DNA from: Triops longicaudatus
Taxonomy: Eukaryota > Arthropoda > Branchiopoda > Notostraca > Triopsidae
DNA: 64,000 bases
Direction of reading: 5' to 3'
NCBI GenBank assembly: GCA_022885665.1
Contig: JAGQDJ010000005.1
Span: 496,001-560,000, forward strand
The position numbers and the translations under genes are program-made. Numbering within the stretch: the stretch's first letter is position 1; every line of letters begins with the position of its first letter. Shown here piece after piece: positions 50,701 through 62,500 of this stretch. Under the pieces are notes generated by a model that was not told where the DNA came from, ran no database searches, and saw nothing but the letters and a program-made list of their open reading frames with translations.

Positions 50701-53421
50701 AGCAAGGTGGCGATCCAGTACAGCAATCTACGTTACTTACACCTGCATCTAGGCTGTTACTGAAAGCATTGTTACATGTTGACCCCCAGGATCGATTGCG
50801 GAGTCTCCGTGTTATGCAACAAAGTGCCTTTTATCACAAATTTAATTGGGATCGTTTGCGAAGCAAACAAGTAAGTGTAATCTATTTTTGTTCGTACCCG
50901 CAGTAGTGAATTCTGGCCCTCTTCGCCACATGTTATAGTTTCACTTACTCAGATTCAACATATATTATTAACTAGGGTCAAACTTTAGCCATTTTTACTT
51001 AATTATTTTAGCAAATTTGGGTAGCTCCAATGTATGTGTATGTAACATTAATTGGGCTCAAAACTGCTTTCGAACCTCGCGCTGCACCTGCAACCCACAA
51101 TTCCAGCTGTCGCTACCTGTCGAGGGCTTTATGAACTAGACTGTAAACTAGGCTTAGGTGTACCGCGCTTTTTTTATCGACAGAAAGGAAGTTTTTAAGA
51201 AATTGGGCTGCCCAAGCTTGAAGTCATTCTTGGGTAATGTGCTAGCTTTTTCTGTTATTCATAATTGAGCGTAGTGCAGTAAAATGTTACGATGTGCAAA
51301 GGCAAAACTAACAAAGAACTTAGAACGTAATTGAACCCGTCTGAAATCGACTGTTAAAATTGTCTATAGTATTTTATGAAACTGGTTTGTATTTGGAGGT
51401 TATTAATTTTCTTACAAAGTAAGCGTCAAAACTTTACGATTTTATTATTCTACCTTCGCTTTAGTCTTTTTTTTTTTCTCAAACGCGTGTGCTCTTTGTG
51501 ATGGCCAATTTTTGAAGCCCCTGGATATCCTTAGTTCATTGGTTGTCATTGCGTCCAGTTGCCCTGCGTCCCCGTCATAAACTCTCTCTCTTTATATCAG
51601 TACAAAACAATATGAAAAGAGCGCAGCAATCGTTGGATACTAAATGGGGCTTTCGGTCATTTACTTTCAAACTGGGCCTTCTTTCGCATTAGTAAAAGGG
51701 AAACTTTCTTATTGAGTGTCGTAGAACAGGTAACGGACTGAAAATCTGTGGCGTAGCAAACACATTCGTTCGAGTTATAAATTTTCCCTTTCAAAGTTGT
51801 GGTAATGTTTCTTCAGTTATGGGAACTAAATTCGGACTATTGAAAGTCAGCGAAAGACCTAGTAAAAGCTCGACTTACTACTGCACTTAATAAGTTGCTT
51901 TGCTGTTTTTGCGTTCGATGTGGACCAACACCCATTGTATGAAAAACGTATAGTGAATACTAACACGAAAGTATACAGGCCCGTAGCCAGGGGGGAAGTT
52001 AGGGGGTTAACCCCCCACCCCCGGAAATTTTTATTTTATAATAGTGAAGATAGGGGAAACCCAGATGTCCAATAAAATTGTATATTGACCCCTTCTCCCC
52101 GAACCGAAATCCTGACTACGGGCCTGAACATATGCATCATGAGTAGCAGATTAAATCCAGCTGATGTAGCTGAAACGAAGTATAAGATCTTATCTATTAA
52201 AATTGCGCTAAATATTAATTAAAAGTAAAAGAAAATAGTAACATACGAATACAATAAACAAATCTCAGAGCAAGGCAAGAAAATGTAAAGCTAACACGCA
52301 TACTGTAGATTTGTGTGTCGAGAATGTCGCGGTGTATTTCGAGTTGCTTATAGTGGGGAACAACGTAATACGGGCACGCTTCGCAAAATTAGGGGGGGGG
52401 GGCAATGTTTAAGTGGGTTGCGTGTGCAAGAGAGCTCTCTCCCACAAGGATTGTAATTCATCTTCCGTGGCAAATTGCCGTTTCCAACGTGAAAGTTGAC
52501 TTCTAGTAATTCGTCCAACTGGGTATGAAAACGGCCGCTCAACTTCAGAAAATTTAGAACTGCACCTGTATTACTTGTTACCCAAGAAATCCGTCACACA
52601 ATCCCTAACCCATAAACTTATTATTTCACTTTTTCTAGCCATTATTCATGTCGACTTAGCTTTTTCAGAAATAATACATATCCAACAGCTAAACTACCGT
52701 CACTCACTTTCTTTATGTGTTTCTGTGTAAAAGGGCGCGAAACTCAATTTGGGTATCAATCATGCGCTCTTCTGCTTATTAGAAATAATTCGTTGCCGAA
52801 TCTCTAGTCATTACCATTCTTGCCTAGTCTACTTGCCAGCCTTTTTCTTTGTCTTAGCTCAAATCATAAGGTCGTGCTTCAGATTTGTCATGCCTAGTAA
52901 GCTTTCGTTTTTTAAATAATGTTACAGCATGATGTGTAAACAATACAGAATAATGTTTAACTTGTTGCTCGAATAGACGATAAAGAATAAAATGAAATAA
53001 TTCTCAGTTCATTAGGGCGGATTTATAAGCACTCAATCTTTGATTCACTTCCTTCGCATAAGTTGATTGACAATATTAATCGGATTCAGCAATGATTGCG
53101 TAATACATAAGTGTAGTTTCGCTCCATCTTTCTCGATGTGATCATCCTCTACGATAATTAAGCTAACAAGTCCATTTATATTCCCTTGGTGGCATGTCTG
53201 CCCCAACTTTAGTTCCTACCCTACCTTTAACCCTATTTTCCCATCAGTGTAAGAACGTTTGAGGACAAACAAGGCCAAGTTTTAGTACGTGTAATGTTTC
53301 CGATGTTATATTTGTTTTTGGAACGTATTAGATTGATCCGTTGCCTTTGTTGCAAGCTCAGCGGCAAAAAAGGCGGGAAGCCTCTGGTGGAATGCTGGAA
53401 GATCCCTTTCCTGACTTTTGA
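38726..53421 (+). CDS. S6KL: S6KL/RSKR, S6-kinase-related protein kinase
   Basis: AGC-type Ser/Thr kinase related to p70 S6K; Drosophila S6KL acts at the neuromuscular synapse and in lysosomal control of BMP signalling. Nine exons join in frame: 38726-38872, 38928-39043, 39134-39362, 39437-39560, 39650-39757, 39815-39973, 40175-40263, 50652-50870, 53332-53421; 426 residues (human RSKR 410). The start MGNKNT fits N-myristoylation (Gly2, Thr6). Catalytic features: glycine loop GTIASGSYGKVFLAEK, Lys in YAVKIL, helix-C Glu in KDEVRI, VIHRDIKLEN, IDFGLAKW, and FCGTLQYMAPEVL, so it should be active. Exon 8 holds the end of the kinase lobe (LLKALLHVDPQDRLRSL). Exon 9 ends EDPFPDF, similar to the acidic-aromatic human tail. 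Intron 7 is 10.4 kb and holds a nested gene and a MITE. Confidence 0.93.
40383..40675. mobile_element. pogo/Tigger-like MITE, 293 bp
   Basis: Terminal inverted repeats: CAGTAGAACTTCGTTTCTGT at the left end and, on the opposite strand, CAGTAGAACTAGGATTCTGT at the right end, both continuing CAACC (about 21 of 25 identical). The element is flanked by TA on both sides (40381-40382, 40676-40677). CAGTAGAAC ends and TA duplication are typical of the pogo/Tigger branch of Tc1/mariner. It is too short for a transposase, so non-autonomous. It lies in intron 7 of S6KL. Confidence 0.8.
41724..43166 (-). CDS. secreted Ala/Pro/Glu/Val-rich protein nested in S6KL intron
   Basis: A 480-residue protein in a single exon, antisense within intron 7 of S6KL. 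Signal peptide about 1-19 (VRAFIVTTILALALSAPVA), then a dibasic site (RREGK). The body is almost entirely A, P, E, V and lacks cysteine, with PVPVADP-like repeats and a duplicated 14-residue unit (EPVAPVPAAEETHA). The C-terminus turns Lys/Glu-rich (KAEKLEKADKLEKAKL) and ends RRKREAYF. The start at 43166 is chosen because a TATA box at 43228-43221 places transcription near 43198; an in-frame Met at 43217 would be upstream of that. Composition suggests a cuticle or matrix protein; the exact function is unknown. Confidence 0.8.
   Translation of the reverse strand: MAMFVRAFIVTTILALALSAPVARREGKVTKGLPMVISQYSNVRHSKNADAALSDAPAARNANTEHPKPAVLSEPAAFKAEAPQPAAPVQPAAVAPETSEKLQESPVPVADPKPEVIPEAPKADLQQPETVPVPVADPAKAEVAEVPAETKPEDVPAPAADLPHAEVAPAPAEPVPVPQDDHTNQEQHAPEPVVETHADANTENKQAEIQESLSDPVPQLPAEPSLNENLAEPVAPVPAAEETHAEPVAPVPAAEETHAEPEHAAAVISEVVSDVLPQTGNIETTEVINNAEVSTEKEESVQEVHEISTEQPAAIVEEAPSVPQVEEAQTGVEEVVAQESESVAVATSVPVEEAEAVKNTEATPKEIDAPKVLPVLSSNSQERSSEIQEVFEVPEAGRKTESDADSQELNNLREARKESHSAEAQAEHDQAKDDTPKLVSKAEKLEKADKLEKAKLTKDKPYKSPKHDDHEDRRKREAYF
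42385..42468. repeat. tandem 42-bp coding duplication
   Basis: Two head-to-tail copies of a 42-bp unit beginning GGTTCAGCGTGGG, with one base different, followed by the start of a third. It encodes the repeated 14-residue unit of the nested secreted protein and looks like a recent slippage or unequal-crossover product. Confidence 0.9.
43221..43228 (-). promoter_or_regulatory. TATA box of nested gene
   Basis: The minus strand reads CTATAAATAC, 55-62 bp above the chosen ATG, giving a leader of about 30 nt. Confidence 0.6.
44630..44944 (+). other. coding-like open frame, unknown origin
   Basis: A 105-codon open frame without an ATG near its start. From about residue 10 it reads like a folded, helical, basic protein (AREAFYNRFSQRKRHQGEVA, ILSWARFYNQTPKGERDAAY), unlike surrounding intron sequence. 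No splice partners are clear and no family is recognised. It could be an exon of another nested gene or a decayed element; strand is by frame only. Confidence 0.3.
47645..47669. repeat. 25-nt poly-A tract
   Basis: Uninterrupted run of 25 A in the S6KL intron. It may be the tail of an old retroposed copy, but no matching body was identified. Confidence 0.8.
51698..51788 (+). other. tRNA-like remnant (Phe-type anticodon loop)
   Basis: GGGAAA...TTTCCC can form an acceptor stem. ACGGA-CTGAAAA-TCTGT (51733-51749) is a 5-bp arm with a 7-nt loop and U33, giving anticodon GAA. CGTTCGAGTTA resembles a degenerate T loop/B box. The T stem does not pair, so this is probably a pseudo-tRNA or SINE head, not a working tRNA. 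Confidence 0.25.
51976..52126. mobile_element. hAT-like MITE, 151 bp
   Basis: Ends CAGGCCCGTAGCCAGG (left) and CCTGACTACGGGCCTG (right) are inverted repeats with one mismatch over 16 bp. CAG...CTG ends of this type are seen in hAT elements. Flanks AAAGTATA and AACATATG could be a decayed 8-bp target duplication (5 of 8 match). Inside lie G-run and C-run palindromes (GGGGGTTAACCCCCC). Non-autonomous; in S6KL intron 8. Confidence 0.75.
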
Positions 53422-53531
53422 AGCTGTCCTCAAGATGGCGTTGGGGTCATGGTTGCGTGGTTTTGTGATACCGAGCGTCTGACAGTATCAGCGACCGTAA
53501 AAACTGTTCGGGTAGTTGTTTGTAAATGCCA

Positions 53532-53537
53532 AATAAA
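53532..53537 (+). terminator. poly(A) signal AATAAA, S6KL
   Basis: CCAAATAAAAG, 110 bp after the S6KL stop codon. It supports 53332-53421 as the last exon. Confidence 0.65.
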
Positions 53538-56500
53538 AGTTTCATGATGTTAGCAATTAGCTGTACTTGTCCAAAGAGAAAGCTATTAAAAACGGAGTGC
53601 ATCCTACCTTTTTACGTTCTTGAGAGATGGGTAAGACGTTTTTACTCCCCAGAACCTACGTGAAATGAGTCCTTTTGGGTATACGTTTCGTCATTTTAGC
53701 GAAATGATACTCTTCATTCCTCCGCCCACTGTGCACGGCAAAGAAATGGCTTGCTTTTCATAGGAATTCTTTGGGGAGGGGAGCAAACCCAGGTTTACTT
53801 CGAAAGAAAAACCAATTAGTGATCTGTCAATCAAGATCAAGAGAGGGCCAACACTTCTATCTTTCGTTGGTCCTTCCGAAACTTTCTATACCGTTAGCTT
53901 CGGGGATTAATTATCATAAAAAGGAAGACAGTCCACTAGGAGAGGACTCGCTGTGAGCAATTAGATCACAAAAATTTGTCGACAGTGACGCTATACAGTG
54001 TAACCTCCCCAAACCGTTCTCACTTCCATTAGATAACGTCATTTACTTCAAAGCAGCAAAGATCCTTGAATACCGGGGCCTAATAATTGTAAGGTTGGAA
54101 TTTTCATTACGAAACCTTACCTCTTTTCCGTTGAAAACCGCTTCATACGTCTGTCAACGTTGCATTTCAGCAACTATTTGTGGGTATCGAAGCCCCAAAT
54201 GATAGAAATATGTGCCATCTGAGCCCGAGGGTGGCGACGGTCAGGTTTTTGCAATATCGAGGAATCGAATGCGAGTATTTAGCACACAACGTCGATTAAA
54301 TCTGATCCTGTCAGTGACAGGGTCAAATATTCTCTTCAGAAAGATCTCCGACACTCGTTGATATACGCAATTAATGCTTAATGCTTTATCGGGAAGTTGG
54401 GTGTTATGTTTGAAACTGTTTTTTTTTTTCCAAAATGGTAAAATCCGCTTCCTGTAATCGACGTTCGCAGAAACGAAAACTTATTAAAAATTTACAAGAC
54501 GTAGAACGAAACTTTGCTGCAGCATTTTATGAAACGCTTAGCTATGCACATGGGCTTTCTACTTTGCATGTGAAATAGCTTATCTACACCAATCCTTATT
54601 CTTCGATCGGGTTGACATAAAGCGTGTTCAATCCGGAACCCTTTGATTACACCGCAAATGTTTGCTTCCGAAACATTTTCCAGGAAGCGTCCGACTCGTT
54701 TAGAGTGCAAAAAGCTGCTGATCTGACAGCACCAAGCGAGGATTTTAATCCGATGAAAGCTTAGGGTGAAATACTTTGCCGTAACTACAGGTTAAACGTT
54801 AGGGTAAACTGTTTGGGAGCTTAGTTTATATCAGAGATTACCTGCATTCAAGCTCCCGCAAGGAGAAGGAACGATACATTAAAAGAATGGCTGGGGATTT
54901 AACCCACAAATGATGGTGAACTACTCCAAAGGGGATTTTTCTGTGGTTGTACTTTCGGTAGAACTACAGTCGAAGGGGAGACAACGACTGTCGCCAAACC
55001 AGAACGTATTGTGCGTGGTAGTCTTCCCTCACGGTAGCTTAATCAAGGAAGAACGCAGATAACTCTCCATTTCGATTGACCTTTGTAGAATTCCCTATTT
55101 TTTATTTGAACCTTTTAAAAATCTGAATCGGTAGCAAGAAAAGAGATTCTTGTGCAATCGGGGATCTTTAGATAGAAGAATAATGACCCTGTACTTGGTA
55201 CGAAGCTTACGGTAGAAAGAGGGAAAAAATAATATATAAATAACAGGGAAAAAAAATCTTCAGCTGAGCGAGGGGAAAAGTTCGGTCATTGGGGTCCATT
55301 TTACTGGCAGGAGAAATGGACTTGGACTTTTGTTATGGAGCAACTGCATAACTCGGGGGGTTTTATATCTTATCAAACGGTCACAGCAATTGCAAGGACC
55401 ACCCTATGCGAGGAAGTCAGGATTCCGTGAAATAATAACATGTCTTGATGATTGTTTTCCCCGATGCTTAGTAAGACGAGAACTCAGTCAAACCCCCAAG
55501 ACTTAAGCCAAACTGTCATTCGAGTAGTACAAGATTTGGAGTTAGGAGTCATGAACTTCATTGTGCTGACGTCACCTACAAAGAGAAGGAAAGAAAGAGG
55601 TTGGTACGAGATATGTGCGAGTAAAGAGAGTACGAAAACTTCACGTGGACCGTTCATGTTGATGTCAAGCCACTCGAGCGGAGTATCTAATAGAGCAACT
55701 GTGATGAACTCGATCAGGTGGAAAACACGTTAGAAGTCAGCGAGTTACGAGCAAGGGACGCGCTTGTTATATTTTGAGAGATCGTTTTTACGGACTTTAC
55801 TTTTTCAGGAAAATAACTAAAAAAGAAATAGGAGTGGAAAGCAGCAGTTTGGTCCTTGACAAGCACCAGAAGCTAGACGGACACGTTGCGTACGTGTCGA
55901 CGAACTTTAAAAGTTTCTTTTTTCCCGAATAGTTGTTTATGTTTTCTCTGATTGACTGAAATGGCTTTGTAACGTAATTACGTAATGGTACTCTATTCGG
56001 TTAAGAAACGAGTTAAAAATGGTTAGATTGGGAACAACTAAGTTGTATTGTGGGAACTGCATTGAGTAGGCTAATGAACATTTAATTGTTACCATGACGC
56101 GAAATTGGATTGCTACGTGAGCGTGGTAGGCATCTGTGATTAACGTGCTTGGTTATTAAGGTGTAAAGATTCGTGATTATGTAAGCAAACACGTTAAGCG
56201 AATTGTTGCAGTTTATAAGGCTACTGCAAGGCAAACTTCGCTGTGGTACGAGTAGCATTACTAAAATTTTACGAATGTGTAAAGGAACAAACGAAATGTG
56301 CAAAGCGTTTATTGCTGCCACGATAAGAACTTTATACAGCTAAGCAATGGAGACGTTATTAAGTATTTTTAAGTTTCTGTATACCGTTACCAACGTCATG
56401 AGGAACATATTATGCGTGCTTAGTTTACAAGACTACGGGAAATTTTTCTAGGAAAGATGGCACCTTTCTGAAATACAATCTCCCTTCGATTTGCTTGTTT

Positions 56501-57804
56501 CACAAACACTTGCAGTAAAAACTGCACTAAACTTACAATTAAAGATTCCTTTGCAGTTTTAGTATGTGTTACGGAGCAAAATATTGCAGACTACGATGCT
56601 AGTTGCGCTCACAAACACGTCTTTTAGATAGCTTATGCTATGTTTGCAACTGTAGATGTCCCAAAAACGTGCTAGCAAGTGAAAGAAGCACGATAATCTG
56701 TTCTGATTTGCTCAGTAAAACGCGTTAAAATGTAAGTGGAAACAGCCTTAAGCTGGGCATAACTAAACCTAACCTAGCTAACATAACCTACTTAACCCAA
56801 CATAACTCACTTATCTTTTGTACCACGTCGATTGTGCGATGTACTATTGCCCATGTCATTCTTAAATTAAAATACACTTGTAGCAAAACTGCCTTCTCCA
56901 AGACTAGATAAATGCCGCAATGTTAGTGTTTTTCAAGTACTCAGAAAGAGCGTTTTGTATAATGCACTGTTCTTTATTAGAGCTTTTTCCGAAACCAAAT
57001 ATTTCCTCTAGCGTTATTGGTATATTATTGATTGCAGTTTATTGACCAGAAAAAATACATTGTTAAAATTTAATTGTTGATATTATTGCTTATTATGAAT
57101 GTTGCGTAATATTTCAACGCTACGACTATCAATGAATTCAACGCTCGGTAGTTCATTAGTGCCACTAAGTGAAAAAGTTATAATTAACTAAATCTCGTTA
57201 TAGACACATTTAGTAAAGGGGGGGGGGCGACGTATGCATATTTAATGTATTATGTGTATTTCCACAGCAGCTAATATCCATGACGCTAAGAGTTGCGCGT
57301 AGCGTTCGTAGTGTATGCAAGACTGGTGAGTATGGGAAGATGTTGAAGATTGCAATCGGAAACGTCAAGTCCGGAAGGGGGGGGGGTGAGATTGGTGGGT
57401 GCTAGATGAGGGGGGTGGGAAGGAGGGTGAATGTTAGGCCTGAAAAAGTGCCAGGTAAGGAAATGCTCGGAAAGTCTGCATAATACTGTGACCTAGTGCA
57501 ATACTGTATTAGGCCCAGCAACATGGATTTACGTAGACGACTTGCTGCACGACAGGTGGCGGAAATGGATAAATGACCTCGGGCGGTAGCAACTGCCAGA
57601 AATGGTGACACAGGGTTTAGTAGACGCATTATCCGTTCGGGGAGTTCTGGTGGTGTTTGATGTTCACTGTCACGCTTTCTGTTTTATTAGGGTGACTTTT
57701 CTTAGTGGAGACAAAATCAATCATACTATCATTGTGATTTTTCCCCCTTTGTAATGTTTGGTTTTTACTAAGTCTTCCAAGCTTGGGCTTACTCAGTTAA
57801 AGAA

Positions 57805-57840
57805 AGCAAAACAAAACAAAACAAAACAAAAAAAATAAAA
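57805..57840. repeat. (CAAAA)n simple repeat
   Basis: About five CAAAA units running into poly-A/AT sequence. Confidence 0.85.
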
Positions 57841-59533
57841 AAATTAAAAAATCAAACGTCATTGACCAAGAGACATTTTCAATTATCTGTGTCACACTTT
57901 GTCTTCATTAATGGGAATAAAAAATTCGTGTAGTTGCAAAATAGAAAAAAAATAAGGACAGGAAAACATGTAGAAAAAGCGAGGACAAAACCTCCAAAAA
58001 TATTTGTTGAGCGTCGGAACGCTATTCCTGGAAATGGAAGCAAGTGATAGTTGGAACTACGTCGCTTTTGAAATATCTTATCAGGAAAGACCAGTAAAAT
58101 CCACGAATGTGGTCCCTTTCACATGTAGCCTACACGCTTTGCTGTACACGTGTCTTCGTACAACATTCATGGCCAGTGCATTTCTTTTCTTATGAAAAGG
58201 CGGATATAAAGTCTTCTGGAGTTTAATGTCGAGCTTAAAATCCTGTCGTTTAAAAAGGTTCAGAAGCGCCGATTTTTTTCCTTTTTTTCTTTATATCAGT
58301 ACATATTTTTTTTACGGGGAAGCTTTGCACCCACATCGCGACGGACGATGACGAGTTTAAATACGGCTGTCTGGGGTTGTCAAGGCATTCTTTTCTTATT
58401 GATCTTCTCGTCCTCTGCCTCCTTCGTAAACTCAGTTTGTAAGTGAATGAAGTCTCGCCATTGTTTGTCCCCGCTTTCATCCCAGGCTACAGACTTTAGC
58501 ACTGTTTTTTATTGAGTACTCGAAATCCTTAGAATCGTTCCAATCGAATTACCTACGTTCTTTAGGAGCCTTGCTTTTAGATCGACAATTACAATACATT
58601 GCAGCACCCTGTCCCAAAGTACACTCTTTTGTGAAATAAAAATACGTGAAACGAAATACGTTCCAGTTGTATAACAGTGGAAAGTTAGGGTTTATTCACG
58701 TTGACTACGAGAGCACATATGGTCTACAGAGCACATGTTCAGCGTTCCAAGAGTTTAAGATGCGAATGATAAGAATGCACAGTAGATAAACGCCTGTTAT
58801 GTATTAAACAATAAACAGTTTGGGTTCGTTTGCACCGATTACAGAAGCATCGCACGGTCTGCTAAGCAGTTTTTCAAGAATTTAACAAGCGAAGGGGCAA
58901 ATTAAGAAAACGTACACGGTAGTTAAAAAAAAATGTCAGGGTTATTTCGCATTAAACTTCAAATAGAAGTGTAAAAAACGAATGGTAATCTTTTGTGTGC
59001 GAGATATATCCAGTACCTTTGTTTAATTTAAACATTTTGACAGTTTTAAAGGATACCTTGTTGGACAACATAATGGTGAACAATTTTGGAAACTTTTTAA
59101 CATTGATAAATGTTAAGTAATGCCTAGGCTAACTTTTTGATGATACAGTATATCACTGTACAACTCCGTTTAATTGGTCTCTTTTTTTAGTTCAGTCGTT
59201 TTCAAACCATCACATAGTAATCTAGTGAAAAGAATGCGAAGTAAAACGCAAGGATTGTGATTTTGCATTATCTAAAATAGTAACTCATGAACTCCAAATA
59301 CATAGTCTCAGAGCCTTAGTCAATGACGGGAACTTATTGTACTTGTGAAAGAACGTTCATAAAACGAACATAGATTTCCTAGAAACGTTTTAAACTTAGT
59401 TTCGTGACTCCCTTTGAGTGTTAATTTCCAAATTTAGTAATTTGTTTTCATGATCGTTTTTTAGATTTGCCTTAAAATGTTAGTTTCTAGAAAATATTTA
59501 TCAGAAAATATTTATTATAATATTTTTTAACTA

Positions 59534-59594
59534 TATTGCAGTGTAGTCTTTAACTATATTACACTGCAATACAGTGGACTGTATTGCAGTGTAA
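59534..59594. repeat. perfect 16-bp hairpin with third repeat copy
   Basis: TTACACTGCAATACAG (59559-59574), loop TGGA, then its exact complement CTGTATTGCAGTGTAA (59579-59594). A third copy of ATTGCAGTGTA lies just upstream (59535-59545), so an alternative hairpin can form with the middle arm. Confidence 0.8.
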
Positions 59595-62500
59595 GTCGAA
59601 GCTTCTAACTAGTAAATAACCTGTAAGTGCAGTGAAACGTAAGATATGTAGCGGTGCTTCGAAAGCTTACACCTGTTCTCTCAGGTAATTTTACGATCTA
59701 TGAAAAGCCATACAAAAGCAGAACCAAAGGAAAATTTGACGGTGTTAGAATTTATTTTAGAAAAAGGAATAAAGTTGAAACGGCAATGATCGCATGTACA
59801 TGACAGTACTTAAACATAAAATATTAAAAGCTAACTCATAGTACAAAGAAGGTAGCTCCGCTTAATAAAAATGCGTGTCGAACGCAGGACGAGTATTTTT
59901 ACGATTCGTTCATTCTATTGTTTTTGTTAATATTTTGAGGCGTGCGGCGAGTTGGCTGCTGCAACCTACCCTTGACAGACCGCGTCTTCGTTAAGTTTGG
60001 TGTGAGATTATGGAAAAAAATCACAAAAATAATCTGGGGCGGTATTTGCATCAAAACTGTTAATTTTCTTATGAGTTTATCACAATGCAGTACGCGTTCA
60101 TTTGCACTGAAGTAAAATAGGTTTATGGCATGAAAATGATACGCCGTGTGCTACTTAATCGCAAGTCACCATACTCCTTGCTCCAGTATTGCTTCACTTG
60201 CAACACAGTACCACACCAAATGTACAGAACTATCAGATTTTAGTTTTACTCCCGTTGTAGCCGTAAGCTAAGAACTGGAAGCCATTTAAGCATGACAAAT
60301 GCCATCCAAGTCCTTCGTACGACTAGCTTTTAATTGCCTCACAAGGTTTCCTAAGCCCCTTTGTCCCAACCCCACACCCACACCCACCCACAAACTGGTA
60401 TAAGTTTGCATGTTGGCTGGTTATGAGTCAAAACGACTCTTCAAGTTTTGACCGACGACTTGGGTCGTCTTGGGTATATAATATCCCACGGATTATGAGT
60501 TAGGGGGCGGTGGGAGGGTCGAGCGTCATGTAAGAGCCGGAGGCGATGGAACAAACCGTCTCTCCGTGTGGCACAAAACCATTTACCCCTCCCTTTTCCC
60601 CGGTACTTTCCAGTACCTCTGCAGGGCGTCAAGCCTTGAGTATACGAAAACTACTGTAATACACAAAAAAGCAGGACCGACCACGGGAGGGCGACGACAT
60701 TGAAAGATTCCGAGGTTCGCAACAAACCTCCCTGCGGAGTTTTCAGCAACACAGCGTGAGGTTTTCCTACGCCATAGCGAAGGAAAAACGAACGGAAAGG
60801 CAAATAAAAGATCCTAAAAATTGGCAGGATCAACTTTCTTTTTCGTGAAGGTGCTTTATTTTTTTTGACGGACAGTATTTGTATTTGTCTTCTTCCCCCC
60901 ATTGTTGGACATACGAGACGGGGGAATACAATTGGCGACGAACACGCCCCGTGATCGTCGACTTGCACCTCCTACTTGGCTGTAAAGTATGAGGGGCTTC
61001 AGAACAAGCTTAAAAGTACATAGTACAGTGACCCTTCGTGTAATGATGGGTTCACCATTTCACCAAAACTTTTGTCAAGCATTTGAAAGGAGAAGAAAAG
61101 TAAAAAAAGTATGCGTGCTTGGGATCAAAAGTCAAAATCGTAGCGATAATGTAAGTTTTCTGCGTTTGTTCAGAAAACAAGACCCCTTATTGGGAAGTCG
61201 TACAAGGAACGAGACATAACTGAGCCAGGATACATAGCTTTTGTTCGGAGTATTAAGCATTCCGTTTTCGGAACAAAATATTAACACTGCCTTCCTACTT
61301 TAATGCCCCATAAAAATCGATCCACTTATGACGGGAAAGTTGTAAAGGGCGAGACTAAACAAAGAAAATAAGTGTAATTTTCTTCTACATCTTTTCCATC
61401 ATAGATCACCTATTCAGCGTGAAGTGATATTTTTCATATATTCCAATTAACTGTGGAGTAGAAGACCAATGCTTGATGTGAGTACCGTAGCCATGATTTC
61501 GTTTCGGGGGTGGGGGTGGGGGGATAAAGTCGGGAGTCCCAGGTTGGGGAGGCCAATACGCAATTTTATTGGAAACTTTGTTTTCGCCAATGTTCACCAT
61601 CATGAAATCAGAATTACGTGGTGTGGGTTTATTCCCTAAGCCCTTGGCTACGGGTGTGTGTAATGCTTATTTTCTATGGTAGTGCTTAAAATTGCCAAAA
61701 TAAGTTTTCTTTTGGTCCGAAAAAGCGAACTAGACAGAAAGATGTAGAGCAAAGATTTATGGGGCGTGTTTAGTTGAGATAAAAAGAAATTTTACAAGTC
61801 AGGAAGGAATATTGTCTTCAAGCCTTGTCACATTTGTCCACGTGGTTGTACTATTTCCAAACCTGTTAAAAATTCAAGCGTTCGCTGTCGCCTATCTCGC
61901 TGAAGTTTCAAATCTTGTTCTGCCCCTCTTCTGTAGCCAATCCATGCAGGAGTAGGCTACCTGTACTCTACAGTAAAATCCATCTCGTTGATTTCCAATA
62001 AGATTGTTAGGTAATCTTTGAAGAGGGGAGGGGAAGCGCGCCCGGCATTACGTTCGCTATAGTTTGAGTCGTTTCGTGTCCAGCAAAACTCCTTTAACTT
62101 GCTTTAGTGTCTTCAGGGATCTTACTTCCATGAGAAAAAAGGAGATGTTTTCAATTCGTGGACAATTTTGAAGTAAAAAGGCAGTGAGATGGACACTGAG
62201 CGGGAAGGTGGGAGCTAGCACTCTCAAAACAATAAAAAGTTCTTAGACAGAAATTTTTCCAAATCTCTCAGAGGGATTAGGGTGAGAGGACAAAGATGTG
62301 TAGGGAGAAATGGAGACCACAGAGACTGCGGTTAGTGTCATAAAACTTTCACGTTTGGCTCGCTCCAATGAATTTGCCTTAGCATTCACTTAAAAACCGA
62401 GTGTACTAACAATTCTCTACTTCAAGTCCCTACAACACACGGCCATAAAAATTTAGTAGTGATCCTACAAATACACAAGCCCCAAAAGCTCATTAAAAAT

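Noticed and set aside
54492..54710. Minus-strand 72-codon frame with a mixed composition
   Set aside because: Reads somewhat like protein but has no recognisable motif, splice sites or neighbours to support it.
56760..56815. Telomere-like CCTAA units (AACCTAACCTAG...)
   Set aside because: Only two consecutive CCTAA units with irregular TAACC-like words around them; not a telomeric array.
61406..61603. Minus-strand Pro-rich frame (65 codons)
   Set aside because: Its proline run is just the complement of the G-run at 61506-61523.
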